A stretch of 64,000 bases of DNA, taken from positions 2,914,001-2,978,000 of the forward strand of contig NZ_CP020919.1 in NCBI RefSeq assembly GCF_003076475.1. Reading direction: 5' to 3'. This document shows, piece by piece, positions 56,586-64,000 of this stretch. Positions within the stretch are counted from its first letter, which is position 1. Each line of letters opens with the position of its first letter. Both the position numbers and the translations under genes were made by a program. The notes below the pieces were generated by a model that was given only the letters and a program-made list of their open reading frames with translations, was not told the DNA's origin and did not search any database. The stretch is from Flavobacterium kingsejongi. GTDB lineage: Bacteria; Bacteroidota; Bacteroidia; Flavobacteriales; Flavobacteriaceae.

Positions 56586-57290
56586 CTATTCCTCAGCATA
56601 AAACTCCTGATCCAGTTCCGGGAAGGCAATTTCAGCGTGTACTATAGTGGCCAATTCATCATAGGTAAGCAGGCCGCGGTAGGTAAATGTTTTACCGTTG
56701 GGTTGTATTTGATGTTCGTAGGAGAATAAAGCCCTGGCGTAAATTCCACTAACGATTTCCTGTTGTTTTGGGCTTAGGTACTTGGAATGCGTGTGTAGCA
56801 TATTCCGGATGTCCTGCATAAAGTTGGCTTCCGAAACATCTTCTAAATAAGGATCGGTGACGGCTTCCAGCATATTCCTGAAAATAAAATCCTGTAGATT
56901 CTTTGCCAGATAGGTGACTTCACTGCTGTAAAAGGAAACGAATACTACAGGAATATCATCTCCTTGTTGACCATTGAGGTAAAAACAATACAGGTCGCCA
57001 CCACCAGAACTACCAAAAGGAATAAAACGATAGTCACTGCTGATTTCCCATTCATCCGGATCGGAAAAGGAATTAATCTTGGCGACTATAGTATCAGGAT
57101 AGAGCAGTTCAAAATCATTTCCAAATAGGAGCAGTGGTGGATTGAGGCGGTATTTTGGATATTCAACCTCATACCAATTGGGCGCCAAAACGCCGTTATA
57201 CAGCATATCGTCCTGACTCAGCTGCCGGTAAAGGGCGGGATACTGAAAGTCAAAGTGGGTTTCTATCTTTTCTAATTCAGGTAGCGTCAT
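56586..57290 (-). CDS. SMI1/KNR4 (SUKH) family protein
   Basis: 234 residues. SUKH markers: EKIETHFDFQYPALYRQLSQD near the start, LLLFGNDFELLYPD and RFIPFGSSGGGDLYCFYLNGQQG. Such proteins often act as immunity proteins against nuclease toxins in contact-dependent or polymorphic systems. No toxin gene is visible nearby. It forms a two-gene run with the XRE gene upstream, 18 bases apart. Its 3' end is the site of the repeat-bounded cassette. Confidence 0.87.
   Translation of the reverse strand: MTLPELEKIETHFDFQYPALYRQLSQDDMLYNGVLAPNWYEVEYPKYRLNPPLLLFGNDFELLYPDTIVAKINSFSDPDEWEISSDYRFIPFGSSGGGDLYCFYLNGQQGDDIPVVFVSFYSSEVTYLAKNLQDFIFRNMLEAVTDPYLEDVSEANFMQDIRNMLHTHSKYLSPKQQEIVSGIYARALFSYEHQIQPNGKTFTYRGLLTYDELATIVHAEIAFPELDQEFYAEE
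56587..56608. repeat. 22-bp direct repeat, right boundary of the cassette inside the 3' end of the SUKH gene
   Basis: Identical to 54221-54242. It covers the last seven codons (EFYAEE plus stop) of the gene at 56586-57290. The distance between copies is 2366 bases. Confidence 0.85.
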
Positions 57291-57308
57291 AGCAGCATAT
57301 ATAAGAGC

Positions 57309-57764
57309 TTATAACTTCAATAATTTTTCTAAGTAGGCCACTTTATCCTGTTCTGCTTTTAGGAGTTGTTGTTCCAAAGCCAACAGCCGCTCATAAAGGT
57401 TTTTATTTTCTTCCTGAATTTCAATTAATTTATCCAGTGGATTAAAGGTGGTTGTCAAATCAGAGCCTAAAAATATACCGCTTTCATTTAAATCATTATC
57501 TGTAAAAGAATTATTGGTGATTTCCGTAAAATAGTTGGTAGTATTTTCCTCTGCAAAATTCTTTATTTCCTCGGAGGTAACGCCCAATATTTTGGCCACT
57601 TCTTCCAGTTTTTCATCATCTATTTTGGCACTTCTTTCGAGTTTGCTTATTGCCTGTTGGGTAATCCCAAGACCAATGGCTAAGGCTTCCTGTTTAATCC
57701 CTTTAATTTCGCGAATCCGGCTGATTTTTCTTCCGATGTGGTTGATTGGTGTCGTTGTGCTCAT
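57309..57764 (-). CDS. XRE-family helix-turn-helix regulator with coiled-coil tail
   Basis: 151 residues. HTH_3 domain at about 8-65 (KISRIREIKGIKQEALAIGLGITQQAISKLERSAKIDDEKLEEVAKILGVT); the rest is an acidic linker and a C-terminal leucine-rich helix (LLALEQQLLKAEQDKVAYLEKLLKL) fit for a coiled coil. It precedes the SUKH gene in the transcript. This HTH form is common in flavobacteria, often single. Confidence 0.88.
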   Translation of the reverse strand: MSTTTPINHIGRKISRIREIKGIKQEALAIGLGITQQAISKLERSAKIDDEKLEEVAKILGVTSEEIKNFAEENTTNYFTEITNNSFTDNDLNESGIFLGSDLTTTFNPLDKLIEIQEENKNLYERLLALEQQLLKAEQDKVAYLEKLLKL

Positions 57765-58040
57765 AAGTCAAAGATAAATAAATTGCTAATTCGATTTGGT
57801 TTTAAAAAACAAATTAGCGGTTGTTATCTACAACCAGTTGGTTGTGCGATGTCCTATTAATTTGTATTTACTTGCAGGGGTGTTACAAAAATACATTTTT
57901 TAGCATAATTTCCATCCCCCGGAACTTAAAAAAATGTCTCACTACTATAATTTTCCCGAATACCGGTTATAGTCCAGTTGTTTTTTACAAGTGGTTACCA
58001 TAGCCTTAGTACGATCAAGTCAATTCTAAAAGCAATCGAT

Positions 58041-58355
58041 ATGGAACCCAAAGAAATTCAAAAATTTAAAGAAGTACAGCAACGTGCCAAACAACACCTG
58101 ACTACGTTGGAATCAAAATCCAATACTCCGGGAGACTATTTTATACCACTCCCTGTGGAGGGCTATCAGGATTTGCAGAATAAATTATACAGCCTGATCA
58201 AAGTTTCCCTATTGGCACTGGAAGCCGATGATAAAGAACGGGCAGAAATATTGGAAGATCCCATCAACAGTGTATGTGCCGTACTCGAAATGGCACTTCA
58301 TTTAATACCGTATGAAGAAGCCGAGTTTCTGGATGAGGTACGAAGTGCGATTTAA
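58041..58355 (+). CDS. Conserved-looking small protein of unknown function
   Basis: 104 residues from the ATG at 58041 (the frame extends 63 bases upstream). Charged helical start (EPKEIQKFKEVQQRAKQHLTTLE) and a helical, acidic end (ILEDPINSVCAVLEMALHLIPYEEAEFLDEV). No signal peptide, no membrane helix. No family recognised. Confidence 0.6.
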   Translation: MEPKEIQKFKEVQQRAKQHLTTLESKSNTPGDYFIPLPVEGYQDLQNKLYSLIKVSLLALEADDKERAEILEDPINSVCAVLEMALHLIPYEEAEFLDEVRSAI

Positions 58356-58520
58356 GGTTCCTGTTTTTTGTAACATAAAGGGCTAATTATGTGTGAAATA
58401 ATGTGATTCCGAATGCGCATAAATGGCACAAAAATCACATTTGTTGTTTTATTACATCCCTTTTATTTGAATCAATAAATTATTCCTATAGGTTTGATTT
58501 TGGATAAAATATTTGATGAT

Positions 58521-59078
58521 ATGAGAGTACTATTCTTTTTTTCGTTGTTGTGTGTGATATTCCTGTCCTGTAAAACCAAGCGTATCCCGGAGAAAGGGAA
58601 TGCTACCGTAGTAGAACCCGAGCTGAATTACATCCCCTATTATTTGACGATGTATAAAGCCGACAGCCTGTTCCTGATTGATGACTTTAAAGGGAGTTAT
58701 AGGCTATTGGATAGTCTGTTTAAAATTTATCCGCCATTGGATACCGATAATTACGTAGAATATAGTATCTACCTAAATTCTGCTGTGATGTCCGGTAATG
58801 TGGAGGATGTTGAGGCTAAAGTGCGTTACGGTTACCGGCATTTTGGCGGTATAGTAGCGCTGCATAAAAATAATTATGAAATGCATATCGCAGTAGACAG
58901 TGCTGCAAAATTGACTGAAACGGATATTGCGCAATTAAAGAAGGAGTATGCCAATAGCCTCGATCACGGATTACGTGAAAGACTAAGAAGAATGCATTAT
59001 GAGGATCAGGCAATCCGCCTTAATGGAGGCAGTTATGAAGAGATGGGGCTTATTGATTGGAAAAACCGGTCAATTTGA
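58521..59078 (+). CDS. Lipoprotein of unknown function, C-terminus truncated by IS21
   Basis: 185 residues from the ATG at 58521; a signal ending VIFLSC (Cys17) suggests a lipoprotein. A helical, TPR-like region follows (YYLTMYKADSLFLIDDFKGSYRLLDSLFKIYPP and similar). The last codons, GLIDWKN followed by RSI and stop, read into the IS21 end that starts at about 59066, so the native C-terminus is lost. Confidence 0.6.
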   Translation: MRVLFFFSLLCVIFLSCKTKRIPEKGNATVVEPELNYIPYYLTMYKADSLFLIDDFKGSYRLLDSLFKIYPPLDTDNYVEYSIYLNSAVMSGNVEDVEAKVRYGYRHFGGIVALHKNNYEMHIAVDSAAKLTETDIAQLKKEYANSLDHGLRERLRRMHYEDQAIRLNGGSYEEMGLIDWKNRSI

Positions 59079-59154
59079 CCACCTAATTCCGGAGTAAATT
59101 GACCACCCGTTCCGGAGCAAACTGACCACCTAATTCCGGAGCAAATTGACCACC
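59076..59154 (+). repeat. Left-end IstA binding repeats of the IS21 element
   Basis: Four copies of TGACCACC at 59076, 59100, 59123 and 59147, spaced 23-24 bases, each followed or preceded by TTCCGGAG-type sequence. Periodic terminal repeats are a hallmark of IS21 ends. Confidence 0.85.
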
Positions 59155-59237
59155 AAGTTTTGTGGTGAATTAAGTATTAAAAACTATTGATTTTTTCATG
59201 TTGTTAGAACCATACATTCGTTAAAAATTTACGGATT

Positions 59238-60785
59238 ATGGCAAACAAAATAACAGACATGAGTAAAATTAGAAAAGTAATTAAATTCTATTGTAATGGA
59301 AAGAGTAAGTTATTTATAAGTAGCTACTTATCCCTTTCAAGAAATACGGTAAAGAAATATATTTCTTTATTTGAAGTTCTCGAATTAAGCTTTGAATTAA
59401 TCGACCAAAAAACCGATGCAGAGCTGGAACTTTTATTCTCCCAGACTAGTGTAGAGGCCATTAGCCCGAGATTACAGACACTTTATGATTTTTTTCCTAA
59501 AATGGAACGTGAACTAAAAAAAGTTGGCGTTACCGTACAGCATATGTGGGAACAATATATTGCTGTAAATCCTGATGGTTATCGAACTTCACAATTTCAT
59601 TATCATTACAATATATGGGGCAAACGAGTTAATCCGGTCATGCATATGAACCATAAGGCTGGTGATAAAATGTATGTTGATTATGCCGGAAAGACACTCT
59701 CAATTATTGATATAGATACTGGAGAAGTCAAAGAAGTACAATTTTTTGTAGCAATATTGGGCGCTAGCCAATACACGTATGCTGAAGCTTCCATGAGCCA
59801 GCAAAAGGAAAACTTTGTTGACTCGGTAGAAAATGCCATGCGCTTTTTTGAAGGCACTCCTGCCGCCATTGTTCCAGATAATTTAAAATCTGCCGTAATA
59901 AAAAGCAGTCGTTTTGAACCGACAATCAATGAAACCCTGGCTGATTTAGCAGAACATTACGAAACCACAATTTTACCTGCCAGAGCTTACAGGCCCAGAG
60001 ACAAGTCACTAGTTGAAGGAGCTGTTAAGATATTATATCGAAGGATTTATGTAACCATAAAAGAAACTAAGTTCTTTTCTCTGGAAGAATTAAACCAGCA
60101 GATCTGGGATTTACTTGACTCTCACAATAACAGAAAACTGACAGGACGCCCTTATTCCCGCTTTGAATTATTTTTAGAAGACGAGAAAGAAAAACTGCGT
60201 CCACTCCCACAAGATCGTTTTGAAATTAAATACCAGTCTTTTGCAACAGTAATGCAAAACGGTCATGTTCAATTAAGCCAGGACAAAAACTATTACAGCG
60301 TTCCGTATCAATATGTAAAGAAGAAAGCCAAGCTGTTATATACCAAATCAACAGTAGAGATTTATTATAAATACAATCGAATAGCTGTACATCCAAGAAA
60401 CTACAAACCTTATGTCTATACAACAACTCCTGAGCATTTAGCCAGTACACATCAATTTGTAGCCCAATGGAGTGCTGCCCGCTTCATTGAATGGGCTAAT
60501 AATATTGATGAGTCAGTAGGAGAATATATAATGCAGATAATCGAAAGCAGAAATCATCCAGAACAGGCTTATAAAAGCTGTTTAGGAATACTGAATTTTG
60601 AAAAAAAGGTAGGCAGACAGCGATTAATAAATGCCTGCAGGCGGGCACTTGATTTTAAAATTTACAATTTTAAGACCATACAAAACATTTTAGAAAACAA
60701 CTTGGATCATATTGATTTTGATCAAGAACCTGAGCAGGAACTTCCCGATCACAGTAACATAAGAGGAAAACACTATTATAACTAA
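59238..60785 (+). CDS. istA: IS21 transposase IstA
   Basis: 515 residues. N-terminal helix-turn-helix (SKLFISSYLSLSRNTVKKYI) and DDE integrase core: MYVDYAGKTLSIIDIDTGEVKEVQFFVAILGASQYTYAEA, VPDNLKSAVIKS and RAYRPRDKSLVEGAVKILYRR (Glu). Complete and open, 16 bases from istB. Confidence 0.96.
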   Translation: MANKITDMSKIRKVIKFYCNGKSKLFISSYLSLSRNTVKKYISLFEVLELSFELIDQKTDAELELLFSQTSVEAISPRLQTLYDFFPKMERELKKVGVTVQHMWEQYIAVNPDGYRTSQFHYHYNIWGKRVNPVMHMNHKAGDKMYVDYAGKTLSIIDIDTGEVKEVQFFVAILGASQYTYAEASMSQQKENFVDSVENAMRFFEGTPAAIVPDNLKSAVIKSSRFEPTINETLADLAEHYETTILPARAYRPRDKSLVEGAVKILYRRIYVTIKETKFFSLEELNQQIWDLLDSHNNRKLTGRPYSRFELFLEDEKEKLRPLPQDRFEIKYQSFATVMQNGHVQLSQDKNYYSVPYQYVKKKAKLLYTKSTVEIYYKYNRIAVHPRNYKPYVYTTTPEHLASTHQFVAQWSAARFIEWANNIDESVGEYIMQIIESRNHPEQAYKSCLGILNFEKKVGRQRLINACRRALDFKIYNFKTIQNILENNLDHIDFDQEPEQELPDHSNIRGKHYYN

Positions 60786-60801
60786 ATTAAATCTTGAAAA
60801 A

Positions 60802-61539
60802 ATGAATGAATCCACAGTAACCAAAATGAAACAAATGAAGCTTTATGGCATGTTTAATGCTTTTAAAACAGCCATTGAAAGCGGGAAAACAGATCATTAT
60901 ACCCTTGACCAGTTTGTATCGATGATTATTGATGCAGAATGGGATGAAAGGTACAATCGTCGTATTGAACGAAGTATCACTAATGCCAAATTCCATTACA
61001 AATCAAATATTGAAAGTATCAATTTTGATGTATCACGTAACCTGGACCGAAACATGGTACTGCGTCTGGCAGAATGCGAATTTATAGAGAAAAACGAAAA
61101 CATTTTAATCACTGGAAGCACCGGTGTCGGTAAAAGTTATTTAGGTACTGCATTAGGTTATCAAGCCTGTATACAGGGTTTTAAGGTAAGTTATTTTAAT
61201 ACCTCAAAATTGTTCGCTAGACTAAAAATGGCTAAAGCAGATGGTACTTATCTACGGGAACTTACCAAAATACAAAGACAGGATGTTATAATACTTGATG
61301 ATTTTGGACTCCAGGCACTTGACAGCCATAACCGAATTACTCTTTTAGAGATCATAGAGGACAGGCATAATAACGGCTCTATAATCGTGACATCACAAAT
61401 ACCAGTTCAAGGCTGGTATGATATAATTGGAGAAAAAACGATAGCCGATGCAATATTAGACAGACTTATACACCAATCTCATAGGCTTGAATTACATGGA
61501 GAATCCATGAGAAAGAAAAGAGGAATAAACAAAGAGTGA
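60802..61539 (+). CDS. istB: IS21 ATP-binding helper IstB
   Basis: 245 residues, AAA+ ATPase: Walker A TGSTGVGKSYLGTALG (about 107), Walker B VIILDDFGLQAL. It helps IstA in target selection and strand transfer. Complete. Confidence 0.97.
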   Translation: MNESTVTKMKQMKLYGMFNAFKTAIESGKTDHYTLDQFVSMIIDAEWDERYNRRIERSITNAKFHYKSNIESINFDVSRNLDRNMVLRLAECEFIEKNENILITGSTGVGKSYLGTALGYQACIQGFKVSYFNTSKLFARLKMAKADGTYLRELTKIQRQDVIILDDFGLQALDSHNRITLLEIIEDRHNNGSIIVTSQIPVQGWYDIIGEKTIADAILDRLIHQSHRLELHGESMRKKRGINKE

Positions 61540-61601
61540 TATTTTATTATATTTGAATACTAATTAACAGATGAAAAAATATAGTTTTTAATCAAAACGG
61601 A

Positions 61602-61681
61602 GGTGCTCACTTTGCACCGGAATTAGGTGGTCATTTTGAACTGGAATCAGGTGCTCACTTTAAAACGGAATGGGGTGATCA
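61602..61681 (-). repeat. Right-end binding repeats of the IS21 element
   Basis: GGTGCTCA or GGTGGTCA or GGTGATCA at 61602, 61626, 61650 and 61674, exact 24-base spacing, mirror image of the left-end repeats. Confidence 0.85.
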
Positions 61682-61691
61682 ATATAACCGG

Positions 61692-62597
61692 AATTTGCAC
61701 TTTGGGTAGCAATGGAATATTTGTTTCTGATTCTGTTTTTTGGCGTTCTGACATAATCCAGTATTCACCATCTATGCCTATCTTGATATCTTCTTTTTTT
61801 AATTGGAAGGCATCAATGTACGCAAGGCCAGTATAACATTGGAAGATAAATACGTCACGTATAACAGTCAATCTTGGAGTAGAAAAAGTATAATTTTCAA
61901 TCTTATGCAATTCAACTGCTGTTAGTGGTTTTTTCCTTGTTTTTGTCTTTTTCCCTTTAAACTTTTTGAAAGGGTCTTCCTTGATGATTTCCTTATCAAT
62001 TGCTAGTCTTACAATTTTTCTGAAATTTGTAATGTACTTTAATGCTGTGTTGTTATTGCAACTCTTTACTGTTTTAAGATAAAACTCATAATCTTTTATG
62101 AATTCATAATTCAGGTCACGAAACTCAATATCTTCCAAGTTAAATTTGTACAAAAGGAACTCTTTTACATGTTTTTTCGATATTTCAAATCGTTTATGTG
62201 TTCCAATGGCATATTCCCCCACATCCACAAGTGCGCGCAATTCGTTATTATGCTTAAGAAATTCTTCAAGCACTTTTACTTTGGGAGCTAGTCGTCCCAT
62301 AATAAAGTCTATTATTTTTTGTGATGTAATAGAATGTTCCGCATAAAGTAAGTCATTCCTATATTGGTTGACCTTAGATTCAATTGAAGTAAGGAAAAAA
62401 TTAATGGCATTGGCATCTTCCTTTGTTCCTATAGCTCTTTCAGCTTTTTGATCCCATCTGGTAATATCCCATTTACGTTTGGTAGAAGTTTCCTTGGGAA
62501 TGCAATCAACCGTAATTCTCAGGTAGATATACCTGATATTGCTTTTTTTTCGGGGAACCTTCAAAAAGAAGGTTAATCCATAGCTGCTTTCTAACAT
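61692..62597 (-). pseudogene. DOT-type tyrosine recombinase (integrase), truncated at the C-terminus by IS21
   Basis: Intact from the ATG at 62597 for 302 residues: arm-binding region, SAM-like core-binding domain (NYEFIKDYEFYLKTVKSCNNNTALKYITNFRKIV) and start of the catalytic domain (CYTGLAYIDAFQL, MSERQKTESETNIPLLPKVQI). The frame then enters IS21. The H-x-x-R and catalytic Tyr region is missing, so it is inactive. The usual first catalytic Arg in TGLR is Ala here, as in IntDOT-type enzymes. The gene points away from tRNA-Val, as expected for an integrative element at that tRNA. Confidence 0.9.
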
Positions 62598-62697
62598 AAT
62601 TCAACAATTTAAATAGTAAATATCGAACTATAGTATCTTAAAATCAAGTCGTTAAGCTGGTTTACATGTTGTGTATCAATTACTTGAATCCATATTT

Positions 62698-62729
62698 GTG
62701 GCACTTTTTTTTAAATTTAATTGTGCCAC
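62698..62729. repeat. Inverted repeat GTGGCAC/GTGCCAC between integrase and tRNA
   Basis: TTTGTGGCAC (62695-62704) and GTGCCACGAAA (62723-62733) form an inverted repeat with one extra base. It lies in the 265-base gap between the integrase start and the tRNA, where recombinase arm sites are expected. A role in recombination is an inference. Confidence 0.4.
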
Positions 62730-62785
62730 GAAATTGCATCTAAACTTTACGCATTTTTGCAAATTCTGGAGGAAACAGGTAGAAA

Positions 62786-62824
62786 TAAAAAACCCTGCAA
62801 ATGTAATGTTTGCAGGGTTTTAAA
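62786..62824 (-). terminator. Terminator downstream of tRNA-Val
   Basis: Stem AACCCTGCAAA (62791-62801), loop of 7, TTTGCAGGGTT (62809-62819), flanked by an A-run that is a T-run on the minus strand. Confidence 0.9.
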
Positions 62825-62862
62825 AAGATTGTGGAATGTTATGTACTCATTCCTAAAATAAG

Positions 62863-62940
62863 TGGTGGGCGATAAGGGATTCGAACCCCTGACCCTCTGG
62901 GTGTAAACCAGATGCTCTGAACCAACTGAGCTAATCGCCC
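62863..62940 (-). tRNA. tRNA-Val (anticodon UAC)
   Basis: Minus strand: GGGCGAT acceptor, D-arm TAGCTCAGTTGGTTCAGAGC, anticodon stem TCTGG with loop TTTACAC (anticodon TAC), variable AGGGTC, T-arm GGTTCGAATCC, ATCGCCC acceptor, discriminator A and an encoded CCA (62863-62865). All four arms pair. Its 3' end faces the disrupted integrase gene, so it is a likely attachment site. Confidence 0.97.
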
Positions 62941-63032
62941 TATTTTGCAATGCTTCCAAGTGTTTCGTTGTCGTTATTGCGTGTGCAAATATACATCAAC
63001 AATTGGGATTTGCAAGCATTTTTTTAAAAAAA

Positions 63033-63419
63033 TTACTCTTTTTTTATGTCTTTTAATACCGCACGATCCTGGTAATTGATCACTTCGATTATAATAGGCT
63101 CATTAGCAGTATTTTTTCCTTCTACCACATATAACTTCCCGTTTTCAAAAGGGACATTACTTTTGCTGAAATCAACGTCACCATAGCGTAATGTTTTACG
63201 AATGTCGGCTGTGTCGGCAATTTTCTGGTTGATTTGGGCGGTAGCTTCCTCAGAATAGTGGAAAGGTTTGCTTCGGAGGTCTTTAAGCACTCTACAGTTC
63301 GGAAGGTAACAATATTCGGTATCGGTGCCCTGGGTTTTACCTTTAAAGAAAAAAACTAAAAACATGGTTCCTAATAATAGTCCAAAGAGGTAATAGGCTA
63401 AACGCTGGTAAAATTTCAT
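63033..63419 (-). CDS. Conserved flavobacterial membrane-anchored protein (DUF4258-like)
   Basis: 128 residues. One N-terminal helix (KFYQRLAYYLFGLLLGTMFLVFFF) then a cytosolic/periplasmic part containing YCYLPNCRVLKDLRSKPFHYSEEATAQI and VINYQDRAVLKDIKKE. This protein is regularly found next to alanine dehydrogenase in flavobacteria, sometimes labelled DUF4258. Function unknown. It ends 93 bases past the tRNA gene start, and follows alanine dehydrogenase by 72 bases. Confidence 0.7.
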   Translation of the reverse strand: MKFYQRLAYYLFGLLLGTMFLVFFFKGKTQGTDTEYCYLPNCRVLKDLRSKPFHYSEEATAQINQKIADTADIRKTLRYGDVDFSKSNVPFENGKLYVVEGKNTANEPIIIEVINYQDRAVLKDIKKE

Positions 63420-63491
63420 GATGCGGTTTAAATTTCTGCAAAAGTAACTAAACTTTATGGGTTACAGCGGGCAGTTGCTTTGAAAGTTGCT

Positions 63492-64000
63492 TTAAAAAAC
63501 AATTAAATTAATATCCCTGTACGTCAGGTCAAACCATTCGGCTATGGATTTATTGGTATGGAGCCCATGATAGGTGTAGATTCCGTTTTTCAGGCCATCA
63601 TCGCGACGGATGGCGCTTTCGATACCACCATCATCCGCAATCTGGATCAGATAGGGCGTAAGGATATTACTAATGGACAGTGAAGCCGTTTTAGAATAGC
63701 GGGAAGGGATATTGGGTACACAGTAATGGATCACATTATTTTTGATAAAGGTCGGTTTTTCGTGCGTGGTCACTTCTGAAGTTTCAAAGCAGCCGCCGGT
63801 ATCAATACTTACGTCGACTATTACAGCGCCTTTTTTCATATGTTCCACCATAGTTTCCGTCACTACAATCGGACAGCGGTTTTTGCCCCGCATTGCCCCA
63901 ATAGCCACATCACAGCGCATTAAAGCTTTTAATAACGTCTTGTGTTGTATGGTAGAGGTAAAAACCCGATGGTTCAGGTTGTTTTGCAGCCTACGGAGCT
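63492..64000 (-). CDS. ald: Alanine dehydrogenase, 3' part only
   Basis: Cut by the window end; about 169 codons are seen. Distinct AlaDH stretches: LLKALMRCDVAIGAMRG, VTETMVEHMKKGAVIVDVSIDTGGCFETSEVTTHEKPTFIKN, HYCVPNIPSRYSKTASLSISNILTPYL. It interconverts L-alanine and pyruvate plus ammonia with NAD+. The 5' half with the nucleotide-binding glycine motif is outside. Confidence 0.92.
   Translation of the reverse strand, partial: LRRLQNNLNHRVFTSTIQHKTLLKALMRCDVAIGAMRGKNRCPIVVTETMVEHMKKGAVIVDVSIDTGGCFETSEVTTHEKPTFIKNNVIHYCVPNIPSRYSKTASLSISNILTPYLIQIADDGGIESAIRRDDGLKNGIYTYHGLHTNKSIAEWFDLTYRDINLIVF

Larger units (their letters stand above)
59066..61691 (+). mobile_element. IS21-family element, about 2626 bp
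   Basis: Encodes istA and istB. Both ends have four 24-bp spaced copies of TGACCACC or GGTG-TCA and a terminal CCGG followed by 6 bases before the first copy (left: CCGG TCAATT TGACCACC; right, reversed: CCGG TTATAT TGATCACC). This symmetry places the ends at CCGG (59066 and 61691). No target duplication is then visible. If the end is put inside CCGG, a 6-bp repeat AACCGG (59064-59069, 61686-61691) could be one, but this is weaker. Confidence 0.88.

Noticed and set aside
59076..59154. Regular 24-base repeats that look like a short CRISPR array
   Set aside because: They are terminal repeats of an IS21 element, mirrored at 61602-61681, and the spacers are themselves similar.
59064..61691. AACCGG as a 6-bp target duplication of the IS21 element
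   Set aside because: CCGG plus 6 bases before the first terminal repeat is the same at both ends, so CCGG is better explained as part of the element.

Overview
The window looks like a chromosomal segment of a Flavobacterium-type member of the Flavobacteriaceae (Bacteroidota). Evidence: a fused CcoN-CcoO oxidase, Bacteroidota promoters of the form TTG-N17-23-TAnnTTTG at several genes, a DnaX without the usual zinc-binding cysteines, ISL3/ISAon1-type and IS21 insertion sequences, a DOT-type integrase, and protein families typical of flavobacteria. The assignment rests on protein and promoter character, since no rRNA gene is present.

Layout. 1-7.5 kb (+): cbb3 oxidase cluster, in order copper P-type ATPase (5' end cut by the window), ccoS, fused ccoNO, ccoQ, ccoP, ccoG, ccoH and a SafE-like copper-handling protein; an FNR-like site sits in front of ccoS. 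7.5-17.2 kb (-): an extended Kdp potassium-uptake cluster. In transcription order it is a 93-aa protein, a 27-aa micro-protein, kdpF, kdpA, kdpB, kdpC, an outer-membrane porin, a KdpD sensor half and a separate histidine kinase. A four-helix-bundle (IVP-type) gene flanked by inverted repeats lies on the other strand between kdpA and kdpB. 17.4-21.4 kb: a TetR-SDR-MBL operon with two matching operators, then a sigma-54 response regulator that may serve Kdp. 21.5-29.4 kb: sdaA, a GH114-like lipoprotein, dnaK, an esterase, an outer-membrane protein and a glutaminyl cyclase. 29.5 kb: SRP RNA. 29.7-32.5 kb: two 1415-bp ISL3-type elements, one nested in the other, each with a perfect 8-bp target duplication.

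32.6-53.7 kb is mostly housekeeping: SDR, fructose-6-phosphate aldolase/transaldolase, a TlpA-like lipoprotein, ABC-F, pyrR-pyrB, rnz-pdxH, a polyphosphate operon (SixA-like, ppk1, ppx), a Crp/Fnr regulator, dnaX (frame break at an A10 run), a HAD phosphatase, an arsenite operon (arsR, DUF6428, acr3) and a divergent NmrA/HxlR pair with overlapping promoters.

54.2-62.6 kb is an accessory island. It holds an AT-rich two-gene AAA-ATPase/TOPRIM-like cassette bounded by a 22-bp direct repeat that copies the 3' end of the adjacent SUKH gene. Beyond it are a SUKH gene with an XRE regulator, two orphan genes, and an IS21 element whose insertion or rearrangement cut both a lipoprotein gene and a tyrosine integrase. 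The integrase lies next to tRNA-Val(UAC). The window ends with a conserved membrane protein and the 3' part of alanine dehydrogenase.

The most unusual items are the repeat-bounded ATPase/TOPRIM cassette (its ATPase has a one-base frameshift in a homopolymer), the nested insertion sequences, the dnaX A10 slippage site, the micro-protein content of the kdp operon, and the repeat-flanked IVP gene.
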